DNA from: Kaistia soli DSM 19436
GTDB taxonomy: Bacteria > Pseudomonadota > Alphaproteobacteria > Rhizobiales > Kaistiaceae
Direction of reading: 5' to 3'
Assembly: GCF_900129325.1 (NCBI RefSeq)
Contig: NZ_FQUP01000003.1
Location: 248,001-312,000, forward strand
DNA length: 64,000 nt
Part shown: positions 27,570-36,048 of the stretch, piece after piece
How the letters are laid out: each line of letters begins with the position of its first letter
Position numbering within the stretch: position 1 is the stretch's first letter
Notes under the pieces: model-generated
Databases searched by the model: none
Seen by the model: only the letters and a program-made list of their open reading frames with translations
Told to the model about the DNA's origin: nothing
Position numbers and translations under genes: made by a program

Positions 27570-28163
27570 TCAGGAGCCAGCCTCGGCTTCCCGACAGATC
27601 GGGATGAGGCGCTCTCGATAAGTATGATCGGCGCCGGCGAACTCGTCATTGACCTTGGCGCCGTTCTCCCACCACTGCATCAGTCCGCGTCCCATTTCCT
27701 GGCCGGCGCGCGTGTGGACGCAGAGCGCATAGTCCGGGACTTCGACGGCGGCCTCGCCGCGTGCCACGAGCTGAATGACGAGGTCGGTATGCTCAGCGCT
27801 GGTGCGATCCTTCTGCGCCGTCGCGAGCAGGCGAACGGCATGCACCGCCATCATGATCTTTTCGCCCCCACTGCAGGTGCGGTAGTTGTCGTGCAGGCAG
27901 TTGACGAGCAGCGGCGCCATCGGCAGGCCCATGCCGACATCCTCGACCGCGATCAATTTCAGCCGATGCCAGAAATGATCGGCGACGGCTTCGGAGGTGA
28001 TCAGCATTTCGTAGGCGGCGCGCACGGCGTTATCGACGTGACTGCGCCTGATCTCCTTCTGAAGAACGGAGACGAGCTGATCGACCGGGACGCCATGCGG
28101 CGACACGAGCTTGCTGTAGGGATCGTCTTGATGGGGAGGAGGCCCGATGTGACGCGGAGTCAT
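27570..28163 (-). CDS. Stand-alone protein resembling the C-terminal domain of RarA/MgsA AAA+ ATPases
   Basis: A 197-residue soluble protein without a P-loop. Its helical core (SHVDNAVRAAYEMLIT, LIAVEDVGMGLPMAPLLV, VHAVRLLATAQKD, VPDYALCVHTRAGQEMGRG) has the same order of features as the tetramerisation/C-terminal region of replication-associated recombination protein A, where the last segment reads similarly. The ATPase part is absent. The ATG at 28163 was chosen because it follows a GAAAGGG ribosome-binding site; the frame upstream is open but unlike the family. Function unknown: it may be a clamp- or fork-associated protein or an unrelated enzyme built on the same fold. Confidence 0.6.
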   Translation of the reverse strand: MTPRHIGPPPHQDDPYSKLVSPHGVPVDQLVSVLQKEIRRSHVDNAVRAAYEMLITSEAVADHFWHRLKLIAVEDVGMGLPMAPLLVNCLHDNYRTCSGGEKIMMAVHAVRLLATAQKDRTSAEHTDLVIQLVARGEAAVEVPDYALCVHTRAGQEMGRGLMQWWENGAKVNDEFAGADHTYRERLIPICREAEAGS

Positions 28164-28300
28164 GGCGCGCCCTTTCTTTTGAAAGTTGCGGCGCGCCCGA
28201 GACGGGAGGGGCCAGAGGTTGAACGCCAATCCCATCCCACGGCAACATTCAGGCGTCAAGCTCAAGCGTAGGTCCGTTAATGGGCGGGCCTCCCTCGGCC

Positions 28301-30517
28301 CTAATTCCGCGTGAGCGCCCTCACCCGGCCCTCGCGGGCCAGGACATTGACGACGACCTCCTGCCCGCTCCGCCTGAGGGCGACATCCATCCGACCCGGG
28401 CCGACGCGAAGGCGGCGCAGGATAAGCTCGTCCAGGAAGGGCGGCAGCACCGGCTCGTCGAACATGATCTCGCCAGCCGAGGGATCGAAGCGCAGGCCGA
28501 GGCAGGACTGGATCAGTGACAATGGCGTGCCGGCGGCCCAGGCCTGCGGCGAGCAGGCGACCGGATAGAAGGTCGGCCCACGGCTGCGCTGGCGCGGAAA
28601 GCCGCAGAAAAGCTCCGGCAGTCGGCGCAGCTCGATATAGATCGAGGCGGAGAACAGGCCTTCGGCGAGACGGGCAGCCTCGTGCCGATAGCCATAGCGC
28701 GCGAAGCCAGCGCCGATCAGCGCGTTGTCATGCGGCCAAACTGTGCCGTTGTGATAGCTCATCGGATTGTAGCGCGCCTCGGTCGAGGCGATCGTACGGA
28801 TCCCCCAGCCGGAAAAAGACGAGCTGTCCATCAGCGTCGCGACGAGAGTCGCGGCGCGCTCCGGATAAGCGATGCCGGTGTAGAGTGCGTGACCAGCATT
28901 TGAGCTGCGCACGCGGCAGGGCCGCTTGGCGCCGTCGAGCGCCAGGACATAGGTCGCGAGCGCCTCGTCGAAGAAGTGCTTGTCGAAGAGCCGGCGCAGC
29001 GCCTCGGCCTTTTCATCATAAAGCGCAACATCGTCCGGTCTTCCGAGCGCCGCGGCAAGACGCGCCGCCGCGCGCCACGCGCCATACACGTAGGCCTGCA
29101 CCTCGACCACGGCGATCGGCCCTTCGGCGAGGCTTCCATCGGCATGGAAGATCGAGTCGTGGCTGTCTTTCCAACCTTGGTTGATCAACCCTTCCGCGCG
29201 CTGGCGGCCATATTCGACGAAGCCGTCGCCATCGCGATCGCCATCCTTCTCGATCCAGCCAAGCGCTGCCTCGACATGTGGCCAGAGTCGCCTGGCCGTC
29301 GCGACGTCTCCGGTTCGGTCGAGATAAGCACCGGCCAGCATGATGAAGAGCGGTGTCGAGTCGACACTGCCGTAGTAGCGGCGGAACGGCACCTCGCCGA
29401 GTTCCGCCATCTCGCCTCGGCGGACTTCATGAAGGATCTTGCCCGGCTCGGCATCAGCGGCTGGGTCATAGGCTGTCGCTTGGTTAGCCGCGAGCTGCAG
29501 TAGGACGCCACGCGAAATCGCAGGATCGAGCCAGAGGGTCTGGAGCGCCGTGATCAAGGCGTCCCGACCGAACACCGTGCTGTACCAGGGGATGCCGGCA
29601 TAGGGATAGGGTCCCTCCGGCGTCTCGGTGATCAGCATATAGAGATCCGAAACGCTGCGGCGCACAGCCTCATCGAACAGTTCGTTCGAGGTCGTGATGG
29701 CCGTCGCCCGGCCGGACGAGGCCCGGAGCGCCCGCCGCGCGTCGCGAAGCGCCTGGAAGAATGCGCGGCGTGATGCCGTTGCCGTCTCGCGCGCGCCGCA
29801 ACGAATTTCAACGAACAGCAGTTCGGCGGCGTTCGGCGGCAGGTCGATCGTATAGGTAACCCGGTCGGCCGCGACCGCTTCCGGGCGGGGATCGAAACGG
29901 AGGCTGGTCTCGCGTCGCTCGCCATCCAGTCCCGTGTAGGCGAGCACCACGCCATCCGCTCGGATCTCCGCCGGATGGTGCTCGCCGTGCCTTTCGCGCT
30001 TGGTGCCGCGCACCTCGAAGAGATCGGCGAAATCGGCGGCGAAATCGATCGTCAGCGTCAGCCGGTGTGGCACCTGGTCGAAGTTGCGGATCGCGATGCG
30101 CTCGAAACACGTCGCGTTCCAGAGGAACCGCGATCGGCGGATATGGATGAGATCGTGGTCGAGTACACGTGTCCCGTCCGGCCCGAATAGATCGGGATTG
30201 GCAAGATCGCAGGTCAACGTCGCATTGTCGTCACGCAGCGTAGAGCTCAGCAGGATCGGTCGATGACCGGCGACATTGAGCGCGAGGTGCGAGAGGTGCC
30301 GTGTGTCGCGGTGATAGACGCCCTCGGGACTACCAGGACCGGATGCAGCATCACCGTTGTGATCGAAGACGCCGAACGTGTCGCCATGCTTCAGCGTGCG
30401 CGGCCGCCGCTCCTGCAGTGAAGCCGTGGACGGAATGAAGAATTGCGGCGCGGCGGGGATCTCGGGTCCCGCAGTGACGACGGCGTGCGAGACCTCATCG
30501 GCCGTATGCTTGTCCAT
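28301..30517 (-). CDS. Glycogen-debranching-family glycosidase (amylo-alpha-1,6-glucosidase type)
   Basis: 738 residues. The N-terminal beta-sandwich (GDE_N_bis-like; HGDTFGVFDHNGDA, GVYHRDTRHLSHL) is followed by an (alpha/alpha)6-barrel with PYPYAGIPWYSTVFGRDAL, IIKDGD-type acidic loops (EKDGDRDGDGF) and SYHNGTVWPHDNALIG near the C-terminus. These are the landmarks of bacterial proteins annotated as glycogen debranching enzyme. They hydrolyse alpha-linked glucans or related oligosaccharides in the cytosol; no signal peptide is visible. It is divergent from yjbQ and has no other glycogen genes around it. Confidence 0.9.
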   Translation of the reverse strand: MDKHTADEVSHAVVTAGPEIPAAPQFFIPSTASLQERRPRTLKHGDTFGVFDHNGDAASGPGSPEGVYHRDTRHLSHLALNVAGHRPILLSSTLRDDNATLTCDLANPDLFGPDGTRVLDHDLIHIRRSRFLWNATCFERIAIRNFDQVPHRLTLTIDFAADFADLFEVRGTKRERHGEHHPAEIRADGVVLAYTGLDGERRETSLRFDPRPEAVAADRVTYTIDLPPNAAELLFVEIRCGARETATASRRAFFQALRDARRALRASSGRATAITTSNELFDEAVRRSVSDLYMLITETPEGPYPYAGIPWYSTVFGRDALITALQTLWLDPAISRGVLLQLAANQATAYDPAADAEPGKILHEVRRGEMAELGEVPFRRYYGSVDSTPLFIMLAGAYLDRTGDVATARRLWPHVEAALGWIEKDGDRDGDGFVEYGRQRAEGLINQGWKDSHDSIFHADGSLAEGPIAVVEVQAYVYGAWRAAARLAAALGRPDDVALYDEKAEALRRLFDKHFFDEALATYVLALDGAKRPCRVRSSNAGHALYTGIAYPERAATLVATLMDSSSFSGWGIRTIASTEARYNPMSYHNGTVWPHDNALIGAGFARYGYRHEAARLAEGLFSASIYIELRRLPELFCGFPRQRSRGPTFYPVACSPQAWAAGTPLSLIQSCLGLRFDPSAGEIMFDEPVLPPFLDELILRRLRVGPGRMDVALRRSGQEVVVNVLAREGRVRALTRN

Positions 30518-30670
30518 GAATCATGCTCCAGTCGCCCTCGATCGATCCCGTTTGCGGCCATCGATGCCCATGGGGCAACTCGCCGGACAATGGTGCGTTC
30601 CCGGCCGATTGGGCCGCGCGCTTCCACCACAGCGCTTGACAGGATCCGGCGCGGCCGTCAGGCCTCATGC

Positions 30671-31096
30671 ATGGCAATCATAGAAACCGTCATCGTGCCG
30701 ACCCACGGCCAGGGCCTTTACGAATTCACCGACGAGGCCAAGGATTTCCTTGCCCGCGCCGATATCGGAACCGGCCTTCTCACGGTACTGGTGCGCCATA
30801 CCTCGGCCTCGCTGCTGGTGCAGGAGAACGCCGACCCGGATGTCGTCCGCGATCTGAACGCCTTCTTCGCGCGGCTCGTACCGCCGGCGAACGACCCGTC
30901 GATGGCCTATCTGGTTCACCGACTGGAAGGTCCCGACGACATGCCGGCGCACATCAAATCCGCGCTGACGCAGGTTTCCCTGTCGATCCCGGTTCTCGAT
31001 GGACGGATGATGCTCGGCCGCTGGCAGGGGCTCTATCTCTTCGAGCATCGCGACCGGCCGCACCGGCGCGAGATCGTTCTCTGCGCCAGTGCCTAG
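30671..31096 (+). CDS. YjbQ family protein (UPF0047, secondary thiamine-phosphate synthase-like)
   Basis: A 141-residue protein of the standard YjbQ size. Conserved features are GLYEFTDEAKDFL, the LVRHTSASLLVQENADPDV core with the candidate active-site His, and the C-terminal MMLGRWQGLYLFEHRD. Members show weak thiamine phosphate synthase activity in vitro, and their real role is unclear. The ATG at 30671 matches the family start, so the open frame upstream is ignored. It is divergent from the debranching enzyme and convergent with the M20 peptidase. Confidence 0.9.
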   Translation: MAIIETVIVPTHGQGLYEFTDEAKDFLARADIGTGLLTVLVRHTSASLLVQENADPDVVRDLNAFFARLVPPANDPSMAYLVHRLEGPDDMPAHIKSALTQVSLSIPVLDGRMMLGRWQGLYLFEHRDRPHRREIVLCASA

Positions 31097-31144
31097 TGCC
31101 TCATCAAGCAGGTCGATCGAGACCGGCGGCGCCTCCAGCCGCGG

Positions 31145-32323
31145 TCAGGGTGCCGAGCGCGGCAGCAATTGCTCAGCGAGAGTCGCCCAATAGCTGGCGC
31201 CGACCGGCAGGACCTCGTCGTTGAAGTCATAGCGCGGATGATGAAGCTGCGGGTCCTCATCCGTGCGCGCGCTCCCGAGCATGATGTAGCTGCCCTGCTT
31301 GGCGTTGAGCATGAACGAGAAATCCTCCCCGCCCATGGTCGGCTGCGGCAATTCCGAGACGCCGCGCGCGCCGGCAACCGCTTCCGCGGCCCGCTTCGAC
31401 AGCTCCGTCGCCGGCCCGTCATTGATCGTCGCCGGATAGGTCCGCTCGTAGATGAGTTCGGCCGTCGCCCCATAGGCTTCGGCGGTGGCACGGACGATGC
31501 GCTGCATCGCGCTTTCTACGAGATCGCCGATCTCCGGCAGATACCAGCGCGTCGTTCCGCGCATCATCACTTCCGAGGGAATGACGTTGAATGCACCGCC
31601 GCCTCGAATCTCGCCGACAGTGACGACCGCGCTTTCGAGGGGCGGCACGTTGCGGGCGACCACGCTCTGCAAGGCGGCGACGATCGCGCCGGCGACGACG
31701 ATCGGATCGACGCCGTCATGCGGCTGCGCGCCGTGCGCGCCGCGTCCCGTGATCGTGATGGTGAAACGGGAAACGGCTGCCATGGTCGGCCCGACGCGCC
31801 ACAGAAATTCGCCGGCAGGCGCTTTCGGCCAGTTGTGCATGCCGAAGACCAGATCCATCGGGCAGCGCTCGAACAGGCCCTCGCGCACCATCATGCCGCC
31901 GCCGCCATGCAACTCCTCGGCCGGCTGAAAGATCGCGTAAACCGTGCCGTCGAAATTGCGCGTCTCGGCGAGATAACGCGCCGCGCCGAGCAGCATCGCG
32001 GTGTGGCCATCATGGCCGCAGGCATGCATAACGCCCGCCGTCGTCGAGGCATGCGGAACGCCGCTCTCCTCATGGATCGGCAGGGCGTCGATATCGGCAC
32101 GCAGTCCAATCGCGCGGCCCGGCTTCGCGCCATGGATGACGCCGACGACGCCGGTTCCTGCAAAACCGGTGATGATCTCGTCGACACCAAACTCCTTGAG
32201 CCTTTCCTGGATCACGGCGCTGGTGCGGTGCTCTTCGAGCGCCAGCTCGGGATGGCGGTGCAGATCCTGCCGCCAGGCGGTCATGTCCGCGTGGAAATCG
32301 GCGATCCGGTTGACGATGGGCAT
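31145..32323 (-). CDS. M20 family amidohydrolase (hippurate hydrolase / aminoacylase type)
   Basis: A 392-residue cytoplasmic metallo-amidohydrolase. Metal ligands lie in the MHACGHDGHTAMLLG segment and the following FQPAEELHGGGGMM, where the catalytic Glu pair is visible. A dimerisation lid domain (about 185-295) follows, and MGGEDFSFML near the C-terminus carries the last ligand. Such enzymes cleave N-acyl amino acids or related amides. It is the last gene of the 40334-31145 operon, 21 bases after the fused ATPase, so it probably processes the imported compound after uptake. Confidence 0.93.
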   Translation of the reverse strand: MPIVNRIADFHADMTAWRQDLHRHPELALEEHRTSAVIQERLKEFGVDEIITGFAGTGVVGVIHGAKPGRAIGLRADIDALPIHEESGVPHASTTAGVMHACGHDGHTAMLLGAARYLAETRNFDGTVYAIFQPAEELHGGGGMMVREGLFERCPMDLVFGMHNWPKAPAGEFLWRVGPTMAAVSRFTITITGRGAHGAQPHDGVDPIVVAGAIVAALQSVVARNVPPLESAVVTVGEIRGGGAFNVIPSEVMMRGTTRWYLPEIGDLVESAMQRIVRATAEAYGATAELIYERTYPATINDGPATELSKRAAEAVAGARGVSELPQPTMGGEDFSFMLNAKQGSYIMLGSARTDEDPQLHHPRYDFNDEVLPVGASYWATLAEQLLPRSAP

Positions 32324-32344
32324 TGCTTGGTCCTTCAGAAGAGG

Positions 32345-34207
32345 TCAGGCGGCCGCGAGCGGACGCAGCACGAGATGGCCGGGCGCCACCTCGTCATAGC
32401 TGGACGGCTCGACGGCGGCCCCGACCGGGAATATCGGCGAGGAGAGTGGGCGGAAGCTGCGGTCGTCATGCGGGCGGCGGCGTGCCGGATCGGCGATCGG
32501 CACGGCCTCGAGCAGCGAGCGCGTATAGGCGTGGCGCGGATTTTCGAACACGGCGGCGCGAGGGCCGATCTCGACGATGCGGCCGAGATACATCACCGCG
32601 ACATTGTGAGACACGCGCTCGACCACCGCCATGTCATGGCTGATGAACAGGAAGGACAGGCCAAGATCGGCCTGAAGCTCCATCAGCAGGTTGAGCACTT
32701 GCGCTTGCACCGAGACATCGAGCGCCGAAACACTCTCGTCGGCGACGATGAGCTTCGGGCTTGGAGCAAGCGCCCTGGCAATGGCGACGCGCTGGCGCTG
32801 ACCACCGGAAAGCTCGTGCGGGAAGCGGCGCAGGAAACTTCGCGGCAGCTCCACGCGATCGAAGAGATGCGCGACACGGTCATGCAGTTCGCTGCCCGAG
32901 GCGAGGCCGAAATTCACCAAGGGCTCGGCGACCTGGTCGAGCAGCCGCCGATAGGGGTTAAGCGAGGCAAACGGATCCTGGAATACCATCTGCATGTCAC
33001 GGCGGGCATGCCTCAGATCGAGCCGGCTGAGCGAACGCACATCCCAGCCATCGAGTTGGATCTCCCCGGAATTGGCCTCGACAAGCCGGAGGATGGAACG
33101 ACCGCAGGTCGACTTGCCGCAACCAGATTCGCCGACGAGCGACAGTGTCTGGCCTTTCGCGAGCGAAAAGCTGACATCCTCGACCGCATGAACATTTGCG
33201 ACGGTGCGGCGGAGCAGACCGCCCTTGACCGGAAAGCGGGTCGTCAGGTTTTTCACGGTCAGGAGCGGCTCGATCCTGCCGCCTTCGGCCGGCGGCGACG
33301 CCATGGCGCGCTCCGTCTCGTCGCCGAGGATGCGCATCGGCTCGGGCGCGGGCTTGTCGCGCATCTCGCCGAGCTTCGGCACGGCCGCGAGGAGCGCCTT
33401 GGTGTAGGTCTCGCGCGGATGCTCGAAGATTTGGCGGACAGGCCCCTCCTCGACGACATCGCCGCGATACATGACGACGACGCGGTCAGCCATCTGCGCG
33501 ACCACGGCCATGTCATGTGTAATGAACAGCACGGCCATGCCGTTCTCGCGCTTCAACCGATCGATGAGGCCAAGGATCTCGGCCTGAATGGTCACGTCGA
33601 GCGCCGTTGTCGGCTCGTCAGCGATCAGCAGTCGCGGCCGGCAGGCCATCGCCATGGCGATGACGATGCGTTGGCGCATTCCGCCCGAAAGCTCATGCGG
33701 ATATTGCGTCAACCGCCGTTCGGGTTCCGGAATGCGGACCTCTTTCAGCAGCTCGAGCGCCCTGCCCCGCGCGTCTTCGCCGGTCAGACCGCGATGGCGT
33801 TTCAAGCCGTCGGTTAGCTGCCGCTCGATCGTGAAGACCGGATTGAGCGAGGTCATCGGCTCCTGGAAGATCATGCCGATCTCGTTGCCGCGGATGCCTT
33901 GCATGACGTCTGGCTCGGCTTTGGCGAGGTCGATCACCTCGCCGCTACCGCGCGCGAATTCAAGCGAACCCGCCGCGATGCGGCCGCCGCCGAATTCGAT
34001 CAGGCGCAGGATGGAGAGCGACGTCACCGACTTGCCGGACCCGGATTCGCCAACGACGCACAGCGTCTCGCCTGGCTGGATCTCGAAACTGACATCCTTG
34101 ACGCCGGCGACCATGCCGTCATCGGTCTGGAATTCGACGCGGAGGCCGGAGACCTTGATGATCGGTTGGCCGTGCGAAGTCTGCGGGGTTGTCGGTGCGG
34201 TCATCAC
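32345..34207 (-). CDS. Dipeptide/oligopeptide ABC transporter ATPase, DppD-DppF fusion
   Basis: 620 residues with two complete nucleotide-binding domains in one chain. Domain 1 has Walker A GESGSGKSVT (about 54), signature LSGGMRQRI and Walker B LLIADEPTTALD. Domain 2 has Walker A GESGCGKSTC (about 357), signature LSGGQRQRV and Walker B LIVADESVSALD. Both carry the C-terminal oligopeptide-transporter zinc-free tail region (VEEGPVRQIFEHPRETYTKA and VEIGPRAAVFENPRHAYTRS). It energises permeases 34204-35019 and 35022-35963. In domain 2 the Walker B end reads DESVSALD; Ser after the catalytic Glu is a common variant. Confidence 0.95.
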   Translation of the reverse strand: MMTAPTTPQTSHGQPIIKVSGLRVEFQTDDGMVAGVKDVSFEIQPGETLCVVGESGSGKSVTSLSILRLIEFGGGRIAAGSLEFARGSGEVIDLAKAEPDVMQGIRGNEIGMIFQEPMTSLNPVFTIERQLTDGLKRHRGLTGEDARGRALELLKEVRIPEPERRLTQYPHELSGGMRQRIVIAMAMACRPRLLIADEPTTALDVTIQAEILGLIDRLKRENGMAVLFITHDMAVVAQMADRVVVMYRGDVVEEGPVRQIFEHPRETYTKALLAAVPKLGEMRDKPAPEPMRILGDETERAMASPPAEGGRIEPLLTVKNLTTRFPVKGGLLRRTVANVHAVEDVSFSLAKGQTLSLVGESGCGKSTCGRSILRLVEANSGEIQLDGWDVRSLSRLDLRHARRDMQMVFQDPFASLNPYRRLLDQVAEPLVNFGLASGSELHDRVAHLFDRVELPRSFLRRFPHELSGGQRQRVAIARALAPSPKLIVADESVSALDVSVQAQVLNLLMELQADLGLSFLFISHDMAVVERVSHNVAVMYLGRIVEIGPRAAVFENPRHAYTRSLLEAVPIADPARRRPHDDRSFRPLSSPIFPVGAAVEPSSYDEVAPGHLVLRPLAAA

Positions 34208-35019
34208 GAGGCCCTCGGATCGAGGACGTCACGCAGGACATCGCCGAACATGTTGAGCGCCAGCACGGTGAGCGCTACGGCGGCGCCCGGCGCGAGCGCA
34301 GTCCAGGGCGCGACGTCGAGATAGTCGCGCGAGGCCTGGATCATCAGGCCCCAGGAGGAGTTCGGCGGCTGCGTACCGAGCCCTAGGAAGGAGAGTCCGG
34401 CCTCGGCGAGGATCGCGAATGCGAGGCTGATCGTTGCCTGCACGATGACGAGCGGCAGCACGTTCGGCAGGATATGGCGCCAGATCATCGCGGCGTCGTT
34501 GGTACCCGCAGCGCGGGCCGCCTCGACATAGGGCATGGCTGAAACCCGCAGCGCCTCGCCCCGGATGATCCGGGCGAGGAACGGAGTGAAGGCGATGCCG
34601 ATCGCGATGATCGTATTGGGGATACTCGGGCCGAGCATCGCCGAGATCGTCAGCGCCAGCAGGAGCGCCGGGAAGCTCAGCAACGTATCGACGATGCGCA
34701 TCAGCACGTTGTCGACGGCGCCGCGCGCATAGCCGGAAATGATGCCGAGCGGCAGGCCGATCAGCACGCTGATGGCTACGGCGGCACCGGCGATCCCGAG
34801 CGAAGTATGGGCGCCAAGCAGCACGCGGAAGAAGATGTCGCGGCCAAGTTGGTCCGTGCCGAAGGGATAGCCGATGCTTGGCGGCTTCAAACGCATCGTC
34901 ATCTTCATCTTGGTCGCCATGTCGGCCGGAATGACCAGAGGTGCGAAGATGCCAATGCCGACGATGAGGACGATCAGCGTGAAGCCGATCACGCCTTGCG
35001 GGGTGAGGAAACGCTTCAC
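34204..35019 (-). CDS. Dipeptide/oligopeptide ABC transporter permease, DppC-like
   Basis: A 271-residue inner-membrane subunit. It has the N-terminal TM1, the family-specific PFGTDQLGRDIFFRVLLGAH periplasmic segment (about 52-71), a set of five further helices, and the EAA loop VEAARAAGTNDAAMIWRHILP (its opening is near residue 165). It pairs with the DppB-like permease 2 bases upstream and overlaps the fused ATPase gene by 4 bases. Confidence 0.95.
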   Translation of the reverse strand: MKRFLTPQGVIGFTLIVLIVGIGIFAPLVIPADMATKMKMTMRLKPPSIGYPFGTDQLGRDIFFRVLLGAHTSLGIAGAAVAISVLIGLPLGIISGYARGAVDNVLMRIVDTLLSFPALLLALTISAMLGPSIPNTIIAIGIAFTPFLARIIRGEALRVSAMPYVEAARAAGTNDAAMIWRHILPNVLPLVIVQATISLAFAILAEAGLSFLGLGTQPPNSSWGLMIQASRDYLDVAPWTALAPGAAVALTVLALNMFGDVLRDVLDPRAS

Positions 35020-35021
35020 GG

Positions 35022-35963
35022 CTACTGCATCCTGATGCGGGGATCGACCAGCAGATAAAGCAGGTCGACCACGAAATTGGTGAGCATCACCACTGCGGCG
35101 ATGAAGAACACCGAGGTCTGGATCAACGGCACATCGCGATTGAGCAGCGCCTGATAGGTGATCCAGCCCATGCCGGTGTAGTTGAACAGGGTCTCGACGA
35201 CGATGATCGAGCCGAAAAGATAGCCGATCTGCAGGCCCGCCACGGTCATGATCGGGCCGACCGCATTCCTGAGGCCGTAGCTCCAGACGACGCTGCCCTC
35301 GGAAAGACCCTTGGCGCGGGCGACACGGATGAATTCCTGGTTGAGGATGCCCGTCATTGTCGAGCGGGTGACGCGGGTGAGATGCGCCATCAGCCCAAGG
35401 CCGAGCGCCAGCGCCGGCAGGAAGGCATGGCGGGCGGCGCCGATGAAATCGACGGAGGGATCGACGAAGCCGCTTGAGGGAAACCAGCCGAGCGTTCGCG
35501 CGAACAACAGGATCAGCACGATGCCCCAGAAGAAGTCAGGCAGGCTGATGCCCAACAAAGCGGCGCTCGACGAGACCGTGTCCTGCCATTTCTTGCGGTG
35601 AACCGCCGCCCAGACGCCGAGCGGCACGGCACAGACGAGCGCGATCGCCATCGACATGACGACGATCAGCGCACTCGCCTTCATCTTCTGCGCCATCAGG
35701 TCGGCGATCGGCTCCTTGAAGACGAGCGAATGACCGAAATCGCCGACCACCATGCCGCCGATCCAGCGGCCATATTGCGCGACGAGCGAATCATTGAGGC
35801 CGAGTTGTTCGCGAAGACCAGCGAGCGCCGTCGGATTGCTCTGCGTGCCGAGGATCATCATAGCGACATCGCCGGGCAGAATGCTGGTGACCGCAAACGT
35901 GATGACCGAAATGAGCCACAGCGTCAGCACGATCGAGAACAGGCGGTTGAGGAGATAGGTCAT
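35022..35963 (-). CDS. Dipeptide/oligopeptide ABC transporter permease, DppB-like
   Basis: A 313-residue inner-membrane subunit with six predicted helices. The N-terminal LFSIVLTLWLISVITFAV is TM1. GDFGHSLVFKEPI is the conserved DppB segment. The EAA loop includes FIRVARAKGLSEGSVVWSYG (about 207-226). It is followed by the DppC-like gene and preceded, after an intercistronic hairpin, by the binding-protein gene. Confidence 0.95.
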   Translation of the reverse strand: MTYLLNRLFSIVLTLWLISVITFAVTSILPGDVAMMILGTQSNPTALAGLREQLGLNDSLVAQYGRWIGGMVVGDFGHSLVFKEPIADLMAQKMKASALIVVMSMAIALVCAVPLGVWAAVHRKKWQDTVSSSAALLGISLPDFFWGIVLILLFARTLGWFPSSGFVDPSVDFIGAARHAFLPALALGLGLMAHLTRVTRSTMTGILNQEFIRVARAKGLSEGSVVWSYGLRNAVGPIMTVAGLQIGYLFGSIIVVETLFNYTGMGWITYQALLNRDVPLIQTSVFFIAAVVMLTNFVVDLLYLLVDPRIRMQ

Positions 35964-36009
35964 TGGCCTCGGCGGGTCAGGGGCGTTGTTGCTCGGCGAG
36001 GAGACGAGA

Positions 36010-36041
36010 ACCGGCCGGACCGCGAGTGCAGCCCGGCCGGT
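36010..36041 (-). other. Intercistronic hairpin after the binding-protein gene
   Basis: Perfect 9-bp stem ACCGGCCGG / CCGGCCGGT with a 14-base loop, placed 8 bases past the stop of the binding-protein gene and 47 bases before the DppB-like start. There is no T run. Hairpins at this position usually protect the upstream message, so the periplasmic binding protein is made in excess over the membrane subunits. Confidence 0.65.
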
Positions 36042-36048
36042 CGCGGGA

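Noticed and set aside
28164-28197. Two GGCGCGCC copies around the start region of the RarA-C-like gene
   Set aside because: Short self-complementary GC octamers are expected by chance at this GC content and have no clear role here.
31169-33817. Very long open frame on the + strand opposite the M20 and fused ATPase genes
   Set aside because: It lies wholly antisense to two genes with clear family motifs; long antisense frames are common in GC-rich coding DNA and this one shows no family motif.
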